Shown here: piece by piece, positions 1 to 9,470 of the stretch | Numbering within the stretch: position 1 is the stretch's first letter | Layout of the letters: each line of letters opens with the position of its first letter | NCBI RefSeq assembly: GCF_021278965.1 | Contig: NZ_CP065589.1 | Location: 3,477,001-3,541,000 of the forward strand | DNA from: Chryseobacterium capnotolerans | GTDB taxonomy: Bacteria; Bacteroidota; Bacteroidia; Flavobacteriales; Weeksellaceae | Length of the DNA: 64,000 nucleotides | Direction of reading: 5' to 3' | Made by a program: the position numbers and the translations under genes | Notes under the pieces: model-generated | The model's database searches: none | What the model was told of the DNA's origin: nothing | Seen by the model: only the letters and a program-made list of their open reading frames with translations

Positions 1-669
1 TCTGATTGTTACGAAGTTGTTAAACTCAAATAATTCTTTTGCCTGATCATCCCAGCTTTTTCTGGGTAACAGCTGAAGGGTTACGAAAATATCTGTCTTC
101 TTATTGTAAGAATCAATTCGCTCCAACCTTCCGCGGTAGTCTTTTTCGGCGTGTCTATAAAAAGAATAGGGTAAAATAGTATCTGTAGGATAAATGTAAA
201 AACGAGTATAATTCCAGGGAGAGTTGATTTCAAAGCGTTTAAATTTTTTATTGAACAATACAGTATCAGACAAATTTCTTCTGTTTCTGTAGTTGAGAAT
301 CCAATCCTTTGAAAATATAGCACCGACTTTTTTGTCCCAAACCGATAGTGGTTTTTGTTTTTGAGAAATTTCTGAAAATATGATATCATTCTCCGATTGA
401 CCTATCTGAAAGTACAATGAATCTTTGATGTAGTAAGCTTGTTTATTGATGTCAGGAAACGAAGTATCGGGAACCAATTCTATCAAATGATTTTGAGAAT
501 AGTTTATTTTTGATAAATGAAAACTTTCCATTTGGTCCAAACCTTTCGAAGCATCAAAATAGACATTGGAAATAAGATCAATTCCTCCACTTTCAGAAAC
601 GATTTCCTTGTGACAAGAACTTACTGTAAATAGAATTGCATTAAGTAGAAATATTAATTTTAGTTTCAT
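1..669 (-). CDS. Lipoprotein of unknown function, C-terminus beyond window
   Basis: The reading frame opens with ATG at 667-669 and stays open to the window edge, giving 223 visible residues, so the 3' end is missing. The first 19 residues form a lipoprotein signal (basic MKLK start, hydrophobic stretch, then VSSC with Cys at 19), so the product is probably anchored in the outer or inner membrane facing the periplasm. The rest is rich in Asp, Lys and aromatic residues, with no domain I recognise. It is transcribed in the same direction as the conjugation genes that follow and lies just beyond them, so it may be the last cargo gene on this side of the element. Function unknown. Confidence 0.7.
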   Translation of the reverse strand, partial: MKLKLIFLLNAILFTVSSCHKEIVSESGGIDLISNVYFDASKGLDQMESFHLSKINYSQNHLIELVPDTSFPDINKQAYYIKDSLYFQIGQSENDIIFSEISQKQKPLSVWDKKVGAIFSKDWILNYRNRRNLSDTVLFNKKFKRFEINSPWNYTRFYIYPTDTILPYSFYRHAEKDYRGRLERIDSYNKKTDIFVTLQLLPRKSWDDQAKELFEFNNFVTIR

Positions 670-744
670 TTCAATTGGGTTTATAAAAAAGCGGCAAATC
701 TTATAGACTTACCGCTTCCGATGGTATTATGGTAAGTAAAATCT

Positions 745-1314
745 TTATCTTTTAATGCTTTGTTCCCTAACATTGGCTTTATCGTGCTTGTTATCTTGTT
801 CCAAGCCCTCTAAAGGTTTGTTGGTATTAAGCCTGTTCATCTCGTTATCGTAAAGTTTAAGATTTCTATTTTGTGGATCCAGAACTGCTTTTCCTTCTAT
901 GACCTGATCATTTTCTTTGAATTTTACTTTTAATACATTCCCTTTTTCTAGTGATTTTATTGCACTTTCTTTCCATTCAGGTTTGTCAAATACGAGATTA
1001 GATTTGTCAACAATCTTAGCCGTATCTACACCATAGTTTTTGTAGAAATTCTGGAAGTAATAATTTCCTTTCTCAGTCTTTGGTTCGTTGAAATTAAATT
1101 GAACAAAAGCCGGTTCTACTTGTTGACTCTTTGGATTAAGAAACTCAATTTTGACACTGCGTCCCTCCAATAGATTAATTGCTTCTTTTGCGGTGAATGA
1201 ACTCTCCTTACTGATTGGAAAATTATGAGAGATTTCTTCATTCTTGTTATTAGTCAATTTTGCATTGTAGGAATTAAGAAAAACACCTCCGCTTTCACTC
1301 TTATTGAATTTCAA
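745..1314 (-). CDS. Conjugation-region accessory protein, C-terminal part (apparent frameshift)
   Basis: This open frame encodes 189 soluble, charged residues (KFNKSESGG near the start, VREQSIKR at the end). Its true N-terminus is in another frame: the preceding frame ends in METQQDFNQVKYLKDQMKY-like sequence starting at ATG 1496-1498. A run of eight T at 1378-1385 separates the two. With seven bases the frames join, and the linking codons read as sensible sequence (QEFEIKTSSDKTL). The real product is therefore either about 250 residues from 1498 or the C-terminus of a 674-residue protein from 2770. Similar proteins, from memory, sit next to conjugation genes in Flavobacteriales; function unknown, possibly related to the DUF3945/DUF4099 group. 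Confidence 0.6.
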   Translation of the reverse strand: MKFNKSESGGVFLNSYNAKLTNNKNEEISHNFPISKESSFTAKEAINLLEGRSVKIEFLNPKSQQVEPAFVQFNFNEPKTEKGNYYFQNFYKNYGVDTAKIVDKSNLVFDKPEWKESAIKSLEKGNVLKVKFKENDQVIEGKAVLDPQNRNLKLYDNEMNRLNTNKPLEGLEQDNKHDKANVREQSIKR

Positions 1315-1366
1315 AGTAAAATCAACCTTATTTTCAGGTAAGGTTTTATCTGAGCTGGTCTTAATT

Positions 1367-2770
1367 TCAAACTCTTGTTTTTTTTGAATTAATGCCTTTT
1401 TCTAAATCTTTGTGAAGTTTTTCCTCTTCCCCAAAACCGAGATATTTCATTTGGTCTTTAAGATATTTTACTTGGTTAAAGTCTTGTTGCGTTTCCATAA
1501 TGTGTGGGTTTTGATTGTTAAACTTTATATCATTGACTGTTAATATTCTGAATATTGATAAGTTATCTTCATTGAGATAGGTTTTTAAAATTTCTCCATT
1601 TTGTAATAATTCATAGGATTCGCCACTCTCTTGTATTTCCAATAAGCCAAAAGCCAAGGCGTATTTATCATTCTTTGATAAATGATGTCCGTCAAGTACA
1701 TCCGGAATTTTTTCTAATTGTTTATTTGTTAATGTGTAATCTCCATCCGTCGTTCCAAATTCTACTTTTTCTGAAAAACTCTTTCTTTGCTTATCTGTTA
1801 AGTGCAGATTTTCTAGGATGAATTCATTTTCTTTATTAATAAGTACGTAATTGAGCAGATTATTTTTTTCATCTTCAGAAAGCTTAGGGGTAAGATTATT
1901 TTGAGTAGCTTTTCCCTTCAGGTCATTTTCCACATAGGTTTTGAATTCGTTCAAACTTTTCGGTCGATCATAAAGATCTTTCATATCAGTCCAACCATTG
2001 CCAAATGAGGATGACTTATATTCTTGGGTTTGTAAATCATAGCTATAATAAATATTACCAGTTGGACTTTTCAGAGAACCGCTCCCATCGTCGTACTCGC
2101 GCCAAATCCATCCTTCAGGAAGACCAGATGCAGGAACCAAACTTTCATCAAAGTCATCTTTTGAAAACAGGTCATCAAATTCGAAATTGTTTTCGTCCAA
2201 ATCAAGTTGACCGCTACTTTCCCTGCTGTTGTTAAGCTCTTCAATGAGAGGATTAATTTCTATTCCTAATTTTTTTGCTTCAATCTCATAATTCCGGTAA
2301 TGGTGGGCGTGCTGTTCATCAATTTGTGTATTGGTCATTCCAAAACTTAAATCTGTTCCTTTCTCCAATTCTTTTGCCCAGACATCGGAAAGAAATTTTT
2401 GTTTGGACGCTTCGTCACTAATAGTTATTTCAACAAATGCAGTATTATCTTGTACTATTAAAAACCTGTCATCGATTCTCTGTTTATCAATAAATCGTAC
2501 AGCTTCGCCAAAGCTTTTAAAATTTGTTTTAATCAACGCTTTACTATCTGAATTAAAAATGGAATTCACAATAAAAGCAGATCCCTGAATCACTTGACTT
2601 TCTCTGGATTTATAGATTTGCATAAATCTTTTTTCCTGATTGGAAAACCTTCTTTCTCCATCTCTAAAAAACATTTCGGGAGCAGTATTTTTAATTTCTA
2701 TTTCAAAATCTTTGTAAGCTTTGGTTTTTGGAGTAATCACTCTGTCGAACCAGGATAATTTATTCTCCAT
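1367..2770 (-). CDS. Conjugation-region accessory protein of unknown function (reads into next gene)
   Basis: The frame gives 467 residues from ATG at 2768-2770. Residues 1 to about 424 form one acidic soluble protein with no signal peptide or membrane segment, and a WIWREYDDGSGSL-type segment near the middle. The final 43 residues, from METQQ on, look like the N-terminus of the downstream accessory protein and are followed by a stop created just after the eight-base T run at 1378-1385. No stop separates the two parts, so in nature this may be one 674-residue protein over 745-2770. It lies directly after the 232-residue gene at 2798-3496 in the same orientation. No enzyme motif seen; a role in DNA handling during transfer is only a guess from location. 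Confidence 0.6.
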   Translation of the reverse strand: MENKLSWFDRVITPKTKAYKDFEIEIKNTAPEMFFRDGERRFSNQEKRFMQIYKSRESQVIQGSAFIVNSIFNSDSKALIKTNFKSFGEAVRFIDKQRIDDRFLIVQDNTAFVEITISDEASKQKFLSDVWAKELEKGTDLSFGMTNTQIDEQHAHHYRNYEIEAKKLGIEINPLIEELNNSRESSGQLDLDENNFEFDDLFSKDDFDESLVPASGLPEGWIWREYDDGSGSLKSPTGNIYYSYDLQTQEYKSSSFGNGWTDMKDLYDRPKSLNEFKTYVENDLKGKATQNNLTPKLSEDEKNNLLNYVLINKENEFILENLHLTDKQRKSFSEKVEFGTTDGDYTLTNKQLEKIPDVLDGHHLSKNDKYALAFGLLEIQESGESYELLQNGEILKTYLNEDNLSIFRILTVNDIKFNNQNPHIMETQQDFNQVKYLKDQMKYLGFGEEEKLHKDLEKGINSKKTRV

Positions 2771-2797
2771 TATTTTAATTGTTTGCTTCTTGAGATT

Positions 2798-3496
2798 TTA
2801 TCTTCTGAATCCTCTTCTTTTCTCCTGTCCTTCAGATTGTTCTTCCTGCTCTTCCCTGTTCCTGTTGGCATCTTCATACATATCCCTATCATTCACATTG
2901 AGTTGAATATCTGAATCACCTCCTTTTGAAAGTTGTTTTTCTGTTTCAGCAATGCGACTTACAGAGCCAATCTCTCTCGAAACAATGTTCACATCATTTG
3001 TGATTTCCTTTGCTATTTCAGGATATTGGTCAATTTTATTCTGTAGAAATCCCTTAAGCTTTAGCAATTCGTTTTTATAGCGGTTTAGTTCCTGCGCATC
3101 CTTTTTATCAGCAATGAGGGCAGTTAGCTCTGTTGCATTTTTGATGAAATCAAACTCAACTGTTTTTCCTGTCTCACTGTCATAGATAAAAGCCTTTTTT
3201 TCAAAAGAAGGATTTTCATTTGAAAGCTCTTTTACATTTGTGTACTGAACTTTTTCCTTGCTGTCTTCAAGAATTTTTGAAAGACTCTTGTCACGTTCAA
3301 GAAATATGACCTTTAGTTTAGTATTATCATCAGTGAGCTGGAAAGTAGCTCTATTCTTATCATTGTCAGCTACAATGGTATATCCTTGAAGAAACTTCTG
3401 AATGTCATCATCGCTCAGTTTCTTAGAAAATGTGAGGTCTTCATTAATGATTCCAAAGCTTTTAAGTTCATCAGTTGGTAAATTGTGTTCTTTCAT
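2798..3496 (-). CDS. Conjugation-region hypothetical protein
   Basis: A 232-residue soluble protein starting MKEHNLPTDELKSFGI and ending in an acidic then basic tail (EEQEEQSEGQEKRRGFRR). Residues 1-110 look globular, while about 130-190 are Lys/Glu/Leu-rich and likely helical or coiled coil. It has no signal peptide or transmembrane segment. It lies 13 bp after the M23 peptidase gene and 27 bp before the next accessory gene, so all are probably cotranscribed downstream of the coupling protein. The charged repetitive C-terminus and position recall accessory proteins of Bacteroidetes conjugative elements (DUF3945-like); I cannot assign a function. Confidence 0.6.
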   Translation of the reverse strand: MKEHNLPTDELKSFGIINEDLTFSKKLSDDDIQKFLQGYTIVADNDKNRATFQLTDDNTKLKVIFLERDKSLSKILEDSKEKVQYTNVKELSNENPSFEKKAFIYDSETGKTVEFDFIKNATELTALIADKKDAQELNRYKNELLKLKGFLQNKIDQYPEIAKEITNDVNIVSREIGSVSRIAETEKQLSKGGDSDIQLNVNDRDMYEDANRNREEQEEQSEGQEKRRGFRR

Positions 3497-3509
3497 AATC
3501 GTAAGTATT

Positions 3510-4379
3510 TTAATATTGGATATTTGAGTCGCCTCCTACTTCATAATAGGCTGCAATTAAATTATTGGCTTTGATAAGATCATTCAGAAATCGAATTGGA
3601 TTGATGTATTTTCCGTCTTCAGTAACAGAAAAGTGGAGATGCGCACCTGTGGAATTGCCGGTATTACCACTTTTTGCGATAATGAAACCTGCTTTTACGG
3701 ATTCTCCGGCTCTGTAATAGGTCTCGGAAAGATGCAGATAGGACGTTTCAAACGTGCCGGAATGTCTGACTTTAATATAATTCCCACCTCCACCTGAATC
3801 CCAGCCTGCCGCAGTTACAATTCCGTCTAAGACAGCATATACATTTTCATAGTTGGCTTTAAAATCTGTTCCCGTATGCATTTTGGCTGTTCCAAAAATT
3901 GGATGCATTCGTCTTCCGAAAGGGGAAGTAACCACTATCTTTCTATCCAGTGGCATACTTATTTTTGAGATAGATTCCTCTTCATCAATGAAATCAAATT
4001 TTTTAATAGGCTTTTCCGTATTCGGTTTCTCCAGATATGCTGATTGCTTTTTATACTTCAGAAAGAGCGAGTCTTTATCAATTTTTGAGTCTGTTTTACT
4101 TATCTCAATCTTAGATACATTGTAGCGAAGCATTAATGTCTTCAAAGAATCAATCTCCTTTTTCAGATTTTTCTTAGTTGGGACATTGAAAAGTTTGTTA
4201 ATTATGCTTTTTTGCTTCTTTTCTATTTTGATGGCAGATTGTTTCTGAAGACTTTCTTGTTCATTAAGAATTTCGTTGGATATAACCTTTTTAGGAGTCA
4301 GTGTATTGAACTGGGTAAAAACCAACGAATAGCAACCTAAAAACAGCACTGTTATTATATTTTTCATTGTTGATCCCAT
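3510..4379 (-). CDS. M23-family metallopeptidase, exported, conjugation-associated
   Basis: The product (289 residues, or 285 if translation starts at MKN, 4365-4367) is a LytM/M23 zinc peptidase expected to cut peptidoglycan cross-links. A signal peptide (MKNIITVLFLGCYSLVFTQ) is followed by a Lys-rich linker predicted to be coiled coil, and the catalytic domain occupies about residues 150-270. Zinc ligands are visible in RRMHPIFGTAKMHTGTDF (His and Asp) and HLHFSV. The gene starts 4 bp from the end of the coupling-protein gene and is in the transfer operon, so the likely job is local opening of the cell wall for the conjugation channel. Motifs are complete, so it should be active. Confidence 0.88.
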   Translation of the reverse strand: MGSTMKNIITVLFLGCYSLVFTQFNTLTPKKVISNEILNEQESLQKQSAIKIEKKQKSIINKLFNVPTKKNLKKEIDSLKTLMLRYNVSKIEISKTDSKIDKDSLFLKYKKQSAYLEKPNTEKPIKKFDFIDEEESISKISMPLDRKIVVTSPFGRRMHPIFGTAKMHTGTDFKANYENVYAVLDGIVTAAGWDSGGGGNYIKVRHSGTFETSYLHLSETYYRAGESVKAGFIIAKSGNTGNSTGAHLHFSVTEDGKYINPIRFLNDLIKANNLIAAYYEVGGDSNIQY

Positions 4380-4383
4380 TGTA

Positions 4384-6370
4384 TTAATCTTTAATATTTT
4401 CGTTTACGATGAGTTCCACCTCTCTATTTATTTTTCTAAAATTGGTCATTAGAACTTCTTCTTTGCGATTGATTCCCTTTTTATCGATGAATGAATAGTA
4501 ATTAGGCATAGCTACATAGTTTTGTTCCTCGTCCTTAATAGCTTTCATATCAAGATTGATTTTTCCTCTTATTGCAGAAGTTTTATATTCCTCAGTACTG
4601 TTCTCTTCTCCTTGCGCAAACATTCCAACCATTTCACCAGTTTTAAGTGCAGCAATTTTTCCTGCAGGAATCATAAAGTCCATTTTTTCATTGATGCTTG
4701 TCGATGTTCCTTGCTGAGAAATAGATTGGGAATAGGATTTTTGTTTAATTTTTCCGAACAATTTCTCAAGCCAATCCAAGGTATTTTTATCTCTTACAGA
4801 ACCGGAAAGAACATTTCCTACAATAGCAGATATAGTATCGGCAACTTCTTTTTGTAAAACTGTCGAAGCTGTGGAATTTCCTGAAGCCCTAATAAAACAG
4901 CTATCTTGTTACTTCTTGCTGTTGCGATCACATTATCAATTTTATGAATGTAGATTGTTGGAAACTCATCACCAACTACTCCACCAGGTAAATTATGTTT
5001 GGAATTGATTAAGCGTAAAGTCCTATTAAGTATTGACGAATACAAGGCTGAATTAATATCCTGTGTACTCGGGTCGGATGCTAAAATCAGAATCGAAGGA
5101 TTTTCTCTATCCGTTATTTTCAGCTCAACTTCATCTCCTGAGAATACCCAAAAACTTTCCTTGGTAGCTAAACGCGAAAGGAATATTTTCAAAGTACCAA
5201 TTTGCCCTTCCAACTGGTCAAAAGCTTTGTTATCATAAGCCGTTTTGAATGGTGAAAGCAAAGAAAGAATCTCTTCATTGGTAAAAAGTGTATCAAAGAT
5301 TTCTTTATAGCTGCGGTTCATAAAGGATAAAATATGTGGCAGGTCTGAATATTTACCATTTTCCAGTGTGGCAAAAAAGTAGATACAAGATGAAAGAAAG
5401 TTGATTGCCGACTGGGTAAAGAAAGCTTCGGAACCACCTCCGGAACTTGCACCTCCTTTTTGTAATGAAGAAACCATTGATTCTGCCATTTCCTGAGCTT
5501 CCGCCAAGGTTTGAATATACTTTTTATGAAACGGATTTACTCTTCTTGATTTTTCTACTTCATTCAGATTGATAATATGAAAACTGTAGTTGTAATCTGA
5601 TTCTTTACTTTTTTTCAATAAGTAGTGGTAATAGGCAATCTGTGCCAGATCAGGAAACTTGAAATCGTAAATACAAAGACAAAAACCTTTGGCAATCATC
5701 TGTCGAATGGAAGGATTAATAACCCCAAACGATTTTCCAGAACCAGGTACTCCGATTACAATAGTTCCTCTAAAAGGATCTATATTGATATAGCCTTTGT
5801 AGGTTTTATTATTGTATCTGAAAACATACGGGATATTAATTGAAGTATCCGTGTTTACAAGTTCTTTGTTTTGATCAAAAGACTCTTCTTCAACATTCCA
5901 TCGGTCTTTTCCCATTTTCTGCTGCATCAGTTTCGAAATGCTGTCTGCTCCCATCTGAAGAATAACTGCTCCTAAAAAAGAAAGAACTGCATAAATGATT
6001 TGATACAAATTAAGTCCGGGGAAAATATTGGGCAGTTCTCCATTTCCTGCTTCATTCTGCCAGATCAAGGATGAGAAAATCATAAATAACCCTAACACCA
6101 TTGAATTCCAATCTTCGTATAGATATTGAGATCTTTTTTCTTCTTAGCTTTTGTTCCAACGGCAACCAGTCCTATCAGAATCACCGTGGCAAATTTTGCA
6201 TTGATGGGAGGATAAATGAAACTCATCTTTGAGAAGTTCTTTAATAAGTTGGAAACTACAGGGATGTTAGCATTCAGATAAAACAGCGAAGCACAATCCA
6301 ATACAACCACAGCATAGACCACCTTTTGCAGAAATCCATAGATTTTGATTTGATGTTGTTGCTCTTGCAT
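4384..6370 (-). CDS. mobC: Type IV coupling protein, VirD4/MobC-like (two apparent frameshifts)
   Basis: This is the ATPase that hands the relaxase-DNA complex to the secretion channel. It is read in three overlapping frames: 6370-6092 (two N-terminal membrane helices), 6101-4818 (Walker A GVPGSGKSFG; later SILILASDPSTQ and GGVVGDEFPT, the Walker B region) and 4779-4384 (C-terminal tail). One base is missing near 6100 and one in the T5 run at 4849-4853; restoring both gives about 662 residues, the usual length, with VADTISAIVGNVLSGS bridging the second gap. It sits between traN and the M23 peptidase gene. As written the gene is broken, but the intact codons around both breaks suggest read error rather than decay. 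Confidence 0.85.
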
Positions 6371-6410
6371 TTTGTTATTTTTTTATTTAAAAATGGAGGT
6401 CGAATCTCGG

Positions 6411-7274
6411 CTAGAATGTATCAGCTTTTAGAATGTCAGAATAGTTCACTTTCATTTCAATAGTTCTGCCCGATAGTTGTTCCTCAATTAATCTTATCAT
6501 CATCACTTTGGAATTAGGGTAAGTGAACTTTTTGAAGACGTAAATGTTTCTGAAATTTTTCTTGAAATGTTTTTGAGGATTAAGCTGAAAAAGCGGGGTC
6601 ATCTCGATGCTTTGGTTATTCGTAGCCTTATGGATTTTTTTATCCTCTATGGAAAATTTTAACGCCTCTATATCATAGCTCAGATTAGAATTGTTTTTAA
6701 AGGTCATATCAAGGAAAATGTAATCGCTGATGACATAGACATTGTTGAGCTGGAAGCTGAGTTTAAGATTTTTCTCTTCTCTGATTGGATTATTTTCAGA
6801 TTTCTTCTGAATGATTCCCATTGCAAATCTTCTAAGTTCAAGGTTAGAGAAGACCATTTTATCGAACTCAATAGGCTGCATCGCTTCAGGCTGAATGTGA
6901 ATATTGGTAATTGTATTCAAATTTTCAGAATGTCTGTAAACCGCTTTATACTGTGCAATATAAGATTGCCCTACAACGGTAATAATTCCAACTTGATCTC
7001 CATTAAAAAAGATGGAGGTCTTTTTCTTTTTATCTTCTTCAGATGTTTGACTATCTGCAATTTTGATTCTTGCAATATTGGTCGTTGGTAAATCCCCTGT
7101 TAGTTTTTCAGTTGATAAATCGACGTATTGGATAGGTTCAGGAGAAATAATATGCAGGTTGACCCCTTCTGCTATTTCTATTTCTGGCAGATCAGAAATA
7201 ATTTGTTCTTTGGTTGCTGTTTGAGCTTTGAGAGTCGCTGTAAACAGTAAAAGTGTATATAAAAATGATTTCAT
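6411..7274 (-). CDS. traN: Conjugative transposon protein TraN
   Basis: This 287-residue exported protein has a cleavable signal peptide (MKSFLYTLLLFTATLKA) and the extended beta-rich sequence of the Bacteroidetes TraN family (DUF4138), which occupies the VirB9-like outer-membrane core position in these transfer systems. Supporting features are the segment GVNLHIISPEPIQYVDLST at about 38-56 and the order traJ-K-L-M-N found in CTnDOT-like elements. It follows traM by 5 bp and precedes the coupling protein by 40 bp. The length is close to family norms and no break is seen. Confidence 0.85.
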   Translation of the reverse strand: MKSFLYTLLLFTATLKAQTATKEQIISDLPEIEIAEGVNLHIISPEPIQYVDLSTEKLTGDLPTTNIARIKIADSQTSEEDKKKKTSIFFNGDQVGIITVVGQSYIAQYKAVYRHSENLNTITNIHIQPEAMQPIEFDKMVFSNLELRRFAMGIIQKKSENNPIREEKNLKLSFQLNNVYVISDYIFLDMTFKNNSNLSYDIEALKFSIEDKKIHKATNNQSIEMTPLFQLNPQKHFKKNFRNIYVFKKFTYPNSKVMMIRLIEEQLSGRTIEMKVNYSDILKADTF

Positions 7275-7279
7275 TGCTT

Positions 7280-8491
7280 TTAAGGTTTTGGTTGGTTTTG
7301 TGAGTCTTTCAATTGTTTTTCATCGATTAGAAATACATAGGAATTGTATTTCAATTTTGCTTTATTGGTTTTGATTAGATTAGCAATCGATTTGGAGGTG
7401 GATGTAAATAATTTGGAGCCGATAGTGGTAAAAAATCCTTCTCCTCCCATATCCATCTGAGTTCCCTGAACCGAATTGCTTCCCATTTCACGAATCATAT
7501 CTCTGAATATACTTTGGGGAACATACAAGCCTTTCATCCCATCAACATCATAAATTGAAAGGTTGATTGGAAAAATCTCTCCTTTCGCAAATACTGAGAT
7601 GATTTTCAAATCAACTCTCTGCATTGTAAATCCTGAAATCTGACCATACAAAATGGAACCTTTACTGATTTTCCTATTTCCAACAAAAATGTCTTCCAAC
7701 AATCGAAATCTGATTCTGCTCCCTAAAAATCCTTTGTTGTTTTCATCGATGACGGCTTTGATAAAACTGTTTTCCTTGTCTTTATAAATTGCATTGAAGT
7801 CATTATTGATACCTGACTTGCTGACATTGAAAGTAGAATTAAGGAACTCGTCCATCTTTTCTTTATTGGCTTTTAGCTTTTGTTCAGCCGCCAGCTTGGT
7901 TTGATATTCTGGATCTCTAGCTTTCTCTAAAGAATCCATCACCAGCATTTGCTGCTTCAGATATTTTACAGGATCCTGCTGTGCATTTTGTTCCTTTGTT
8001 TTAGGCTTTTCAGTCTGAATATTATCTTCTGCTTTTCCGTAGGAATTGTCATTTAGCATTTTAATAATCTCAGTCGATCTTTTATAGTCCTGATCTTCTT
8101 TACCTTGTTTAGCGTTATAATAGGATGATGGATTTCCATTTGCCTGATATTGATTCTGCCTTGAATTGACAGCTTTTAAAGAATCAATTCTTCTTTTTTG
8201 AGCTAATGACAATTGGTCGTCATAGCTTTGCAGACTATCTTGTTCCTTGTCCAATCCACCAAGCATTGTTCTGTTATCATCCTTTTTAAAGAATGCATCA
8301 TAAGCATCATTCTTGGTCATAATGGAATCCTGCGATTCACCAAGTGACAGAGAAAGCTCTTTCGGTTTATCTGCAGGTTTATCTTCTTTCATAAACTGAA
8401 CCCCAACATATGCAAACAACAAAACGAAAGGCAGAGCAAGGAGAGGCAGAACATATTTCTTTTCTTTAAAGTTAATTTTCTTAATGTCCAT
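7280..8491 (-). CDS. traM: Conjugative transposon protein TraM (VirB10-like)
   Basis: A 403-residue inner-membrane-anchored protein. One transmembrane helix (about 13-32, VLPLLALPFVLLFAYVGVQF) follows a short cytoplasmic N-terminus, then a long charged linker rich in Gln, Lys and Asp (about 40-220), then a compact C-terminal domain (about 245-385: FLGSRIRFRLLEDI, GSILYGQISGF, LYVPQSIFRDMI) typical of the TraM family and similar in layout to VirB10/TrbI. It should span the periplasm and link inner and outer rings of the channel. The start overlaps the end of the traL-like gene by 11 bp, indicating translational coupling. Confidence 0.87.
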   Translation of the reverse strand: MDIKKINFKEKKYVLPLLALPFVLLFAYVGVQFMKEDKPADKPKELSLSLGESQDSIMTKNDAYDAFFKKDDNRTMLGGLDKEQDSLQSYDDQLSLAQKRRIDSLKAVNSRQNQYQANGNPSSYYNAKQGKEDQDYKRSTEIIKMLNDNSYGKAEDNIQTEKPKTKEQNAQQDPVKYLKQQMLVMDSLEKARDPEYQTKLAAEQKLKANKEKMDEFLNSTFNVSKSGINNDFNAIYKDKENSFIKAVIDENNKGFLGSRIRFRLLEDIFVGNRKISKGSILYGQISGFTMQRVDLKIISVFAKGEIFPINLSIYDVDGMKGLYVPQSIFRDMIREMGSNSVQGTQMDMGGEGFFTTIGSKLFTSTSKSIANLIKTNKAKLKYNSYVFLIDEKQLKDSQNQPKP

Positions 8492-8834
8492 TTTTTAAGT
8501 GTTGGTATTGGTTAAACAGATATTCTATTCTCAGGCTGTCCTCTTTCCGTAATTTTTGCTGATCTCTTTTATCTTTAAGTGATTGTAGTTCATCCACTAT
8601 TTTTTTCATCTCCTTATCATTATTTTTCAAAATATTTTGAGCCACCGAACTTTTGGAATAAAGCACAGGGGGCTTGATTTTAAATGTCATATCAGAAGGA
8701 AATAAGATTCCTTGCATAATAGAAATGATGAAGGAAACTGATAGGAAAGCCATCGAATACATAAAAAATCTCTTCGGATTTTTGACTGCCCAGACTAACC
8801 ATTTCTGTCCGTTTTTTTTAACAAAAGCATTCAT
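8481..8834 (-). CDS. traL: TraL-like small membrane protein of the transfer operon
   Basis: I place the start at MNAFVKKNGQKW (ATG 8832-8834), directly after the traK stop; the longer open frame to 8906 would run into traK. The 117-residue product has a short basic N-terminus, one transmembrane helix at about 24-45 (FMYSMAFLSVSFIISIMQGI) and a charged, helical periplasmic tail. Position between traK and traM and this topology match the TraL slot of Bacteroidetes conjugative elements, though TraL sequences diverge widely, so the name rests mostly on order. Confidence 0.7.
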   Translation of the reverse strand: MNAFVKKNGQKWLVWAVKNPKRFFMYSMAFLSVSFIISIMQGILFPSDMTFKIKPPVLYSKSSVAQNILKNNDKEMKKIVDELQSLKDKRDQQKLRKEDSLRIEYLFNQYQHLKNGH

Positions 8835-8835
8835 T

Positions 8836-9456
8836 TTAGTAAGAGTTTTTATTTTGATTAGACAGTTCTTCGTTATTGATGATTCGCCAGTTTTTGAGAA
8901 GAACACCGTGCGGATTGTTTGGGCTTCTTATGATGTCATCAAAGAAACCTTCAGTAAATAATTTACGCGTAATGACAGAAGATTTTCTTGTAATCATCTG
9001 CTTTCCGAAATACTGGAATTTCTTGTTTTCCATATTCAGAGAAATGGAATCGGTGTGAATACTGACCATAGAACTTGAAGCAACGATCTGATTGTAAAAT
9101 CCCTTTTCTCTTAGGTTGGTGTACTCCTTTTTTCCACTATCATCAATGAGGTATAATGATTTTTGAATGTTTTCTTTGATGTAGGAATCATCAGGAGCCA
9201 AAGTGAAAAATAGTCGGTGGAATAATTCGATCTGTGCTTTATATTCCACAGGTCGATTCAAAAGCACATCGGTCTGTTTGGCAAGAATCGGAACACCGTT
9301 ATCCAAAATGTAGATTGACTTTCTGGAATCCTGAATCATTCTGTAAGCAAAGAAGAAACCTGCAATGATGATGAAGACAGCAAATGCAATAGCTCCCAAT
9401 GAGACCACTTTGTTGATCTTAATTCTCTGTTCTATGTTTTTAATAAGCATTTTCAA
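8836..9456 (-). CDS. traK: Conjugative transposon protein TraK (VirB8-like)
   Basis: A 206-residue bitopic inner-membrane protein: a short N-terminal cytoplasmic segment (IEQRIKINKVVS), one helix at about 17-41, then a periplasmic domain including RPVEYKAQIELFHRLFF and YIKENIQKSLYLIDDSGK, a pattern seen in the TraK family. It plays the VirB8 role, organising the channel from the periplasmic face. It is 14 bp downstream of traJ and directly abuts the traL-like gene. Length and topology are standard, with no visible lesion. Confidence 0.87.
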   Translation of the reverse strand: MKMLIKNIEQRIKINKVVSLGAIAFAVFIIIAGFFFAYRMIQDSRKSIYILDNGVPILAKQTDVLLNRPVEYKAQIELFHRLFFTLAPDDSYIKENIQKSLYLIDDSGKKEYTNLREKGFYNQIVASSSMVSIHTDSISLNMENKKFQYFGKQMITRKSSVITRKLFTEGFFDDIIRSPNNPHGVLLKNWRIINNEELSNQNKNSY

Positions 9457-9470
9457 TTATTTTTTTCAGA

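Noticed and set aside
81..389. Minus-strand frame of 102 codons
   Set aside because: It overlaps in another frame the longer lipoprotein frame that runs from 669 to the window edge and has a proper signal peptide.
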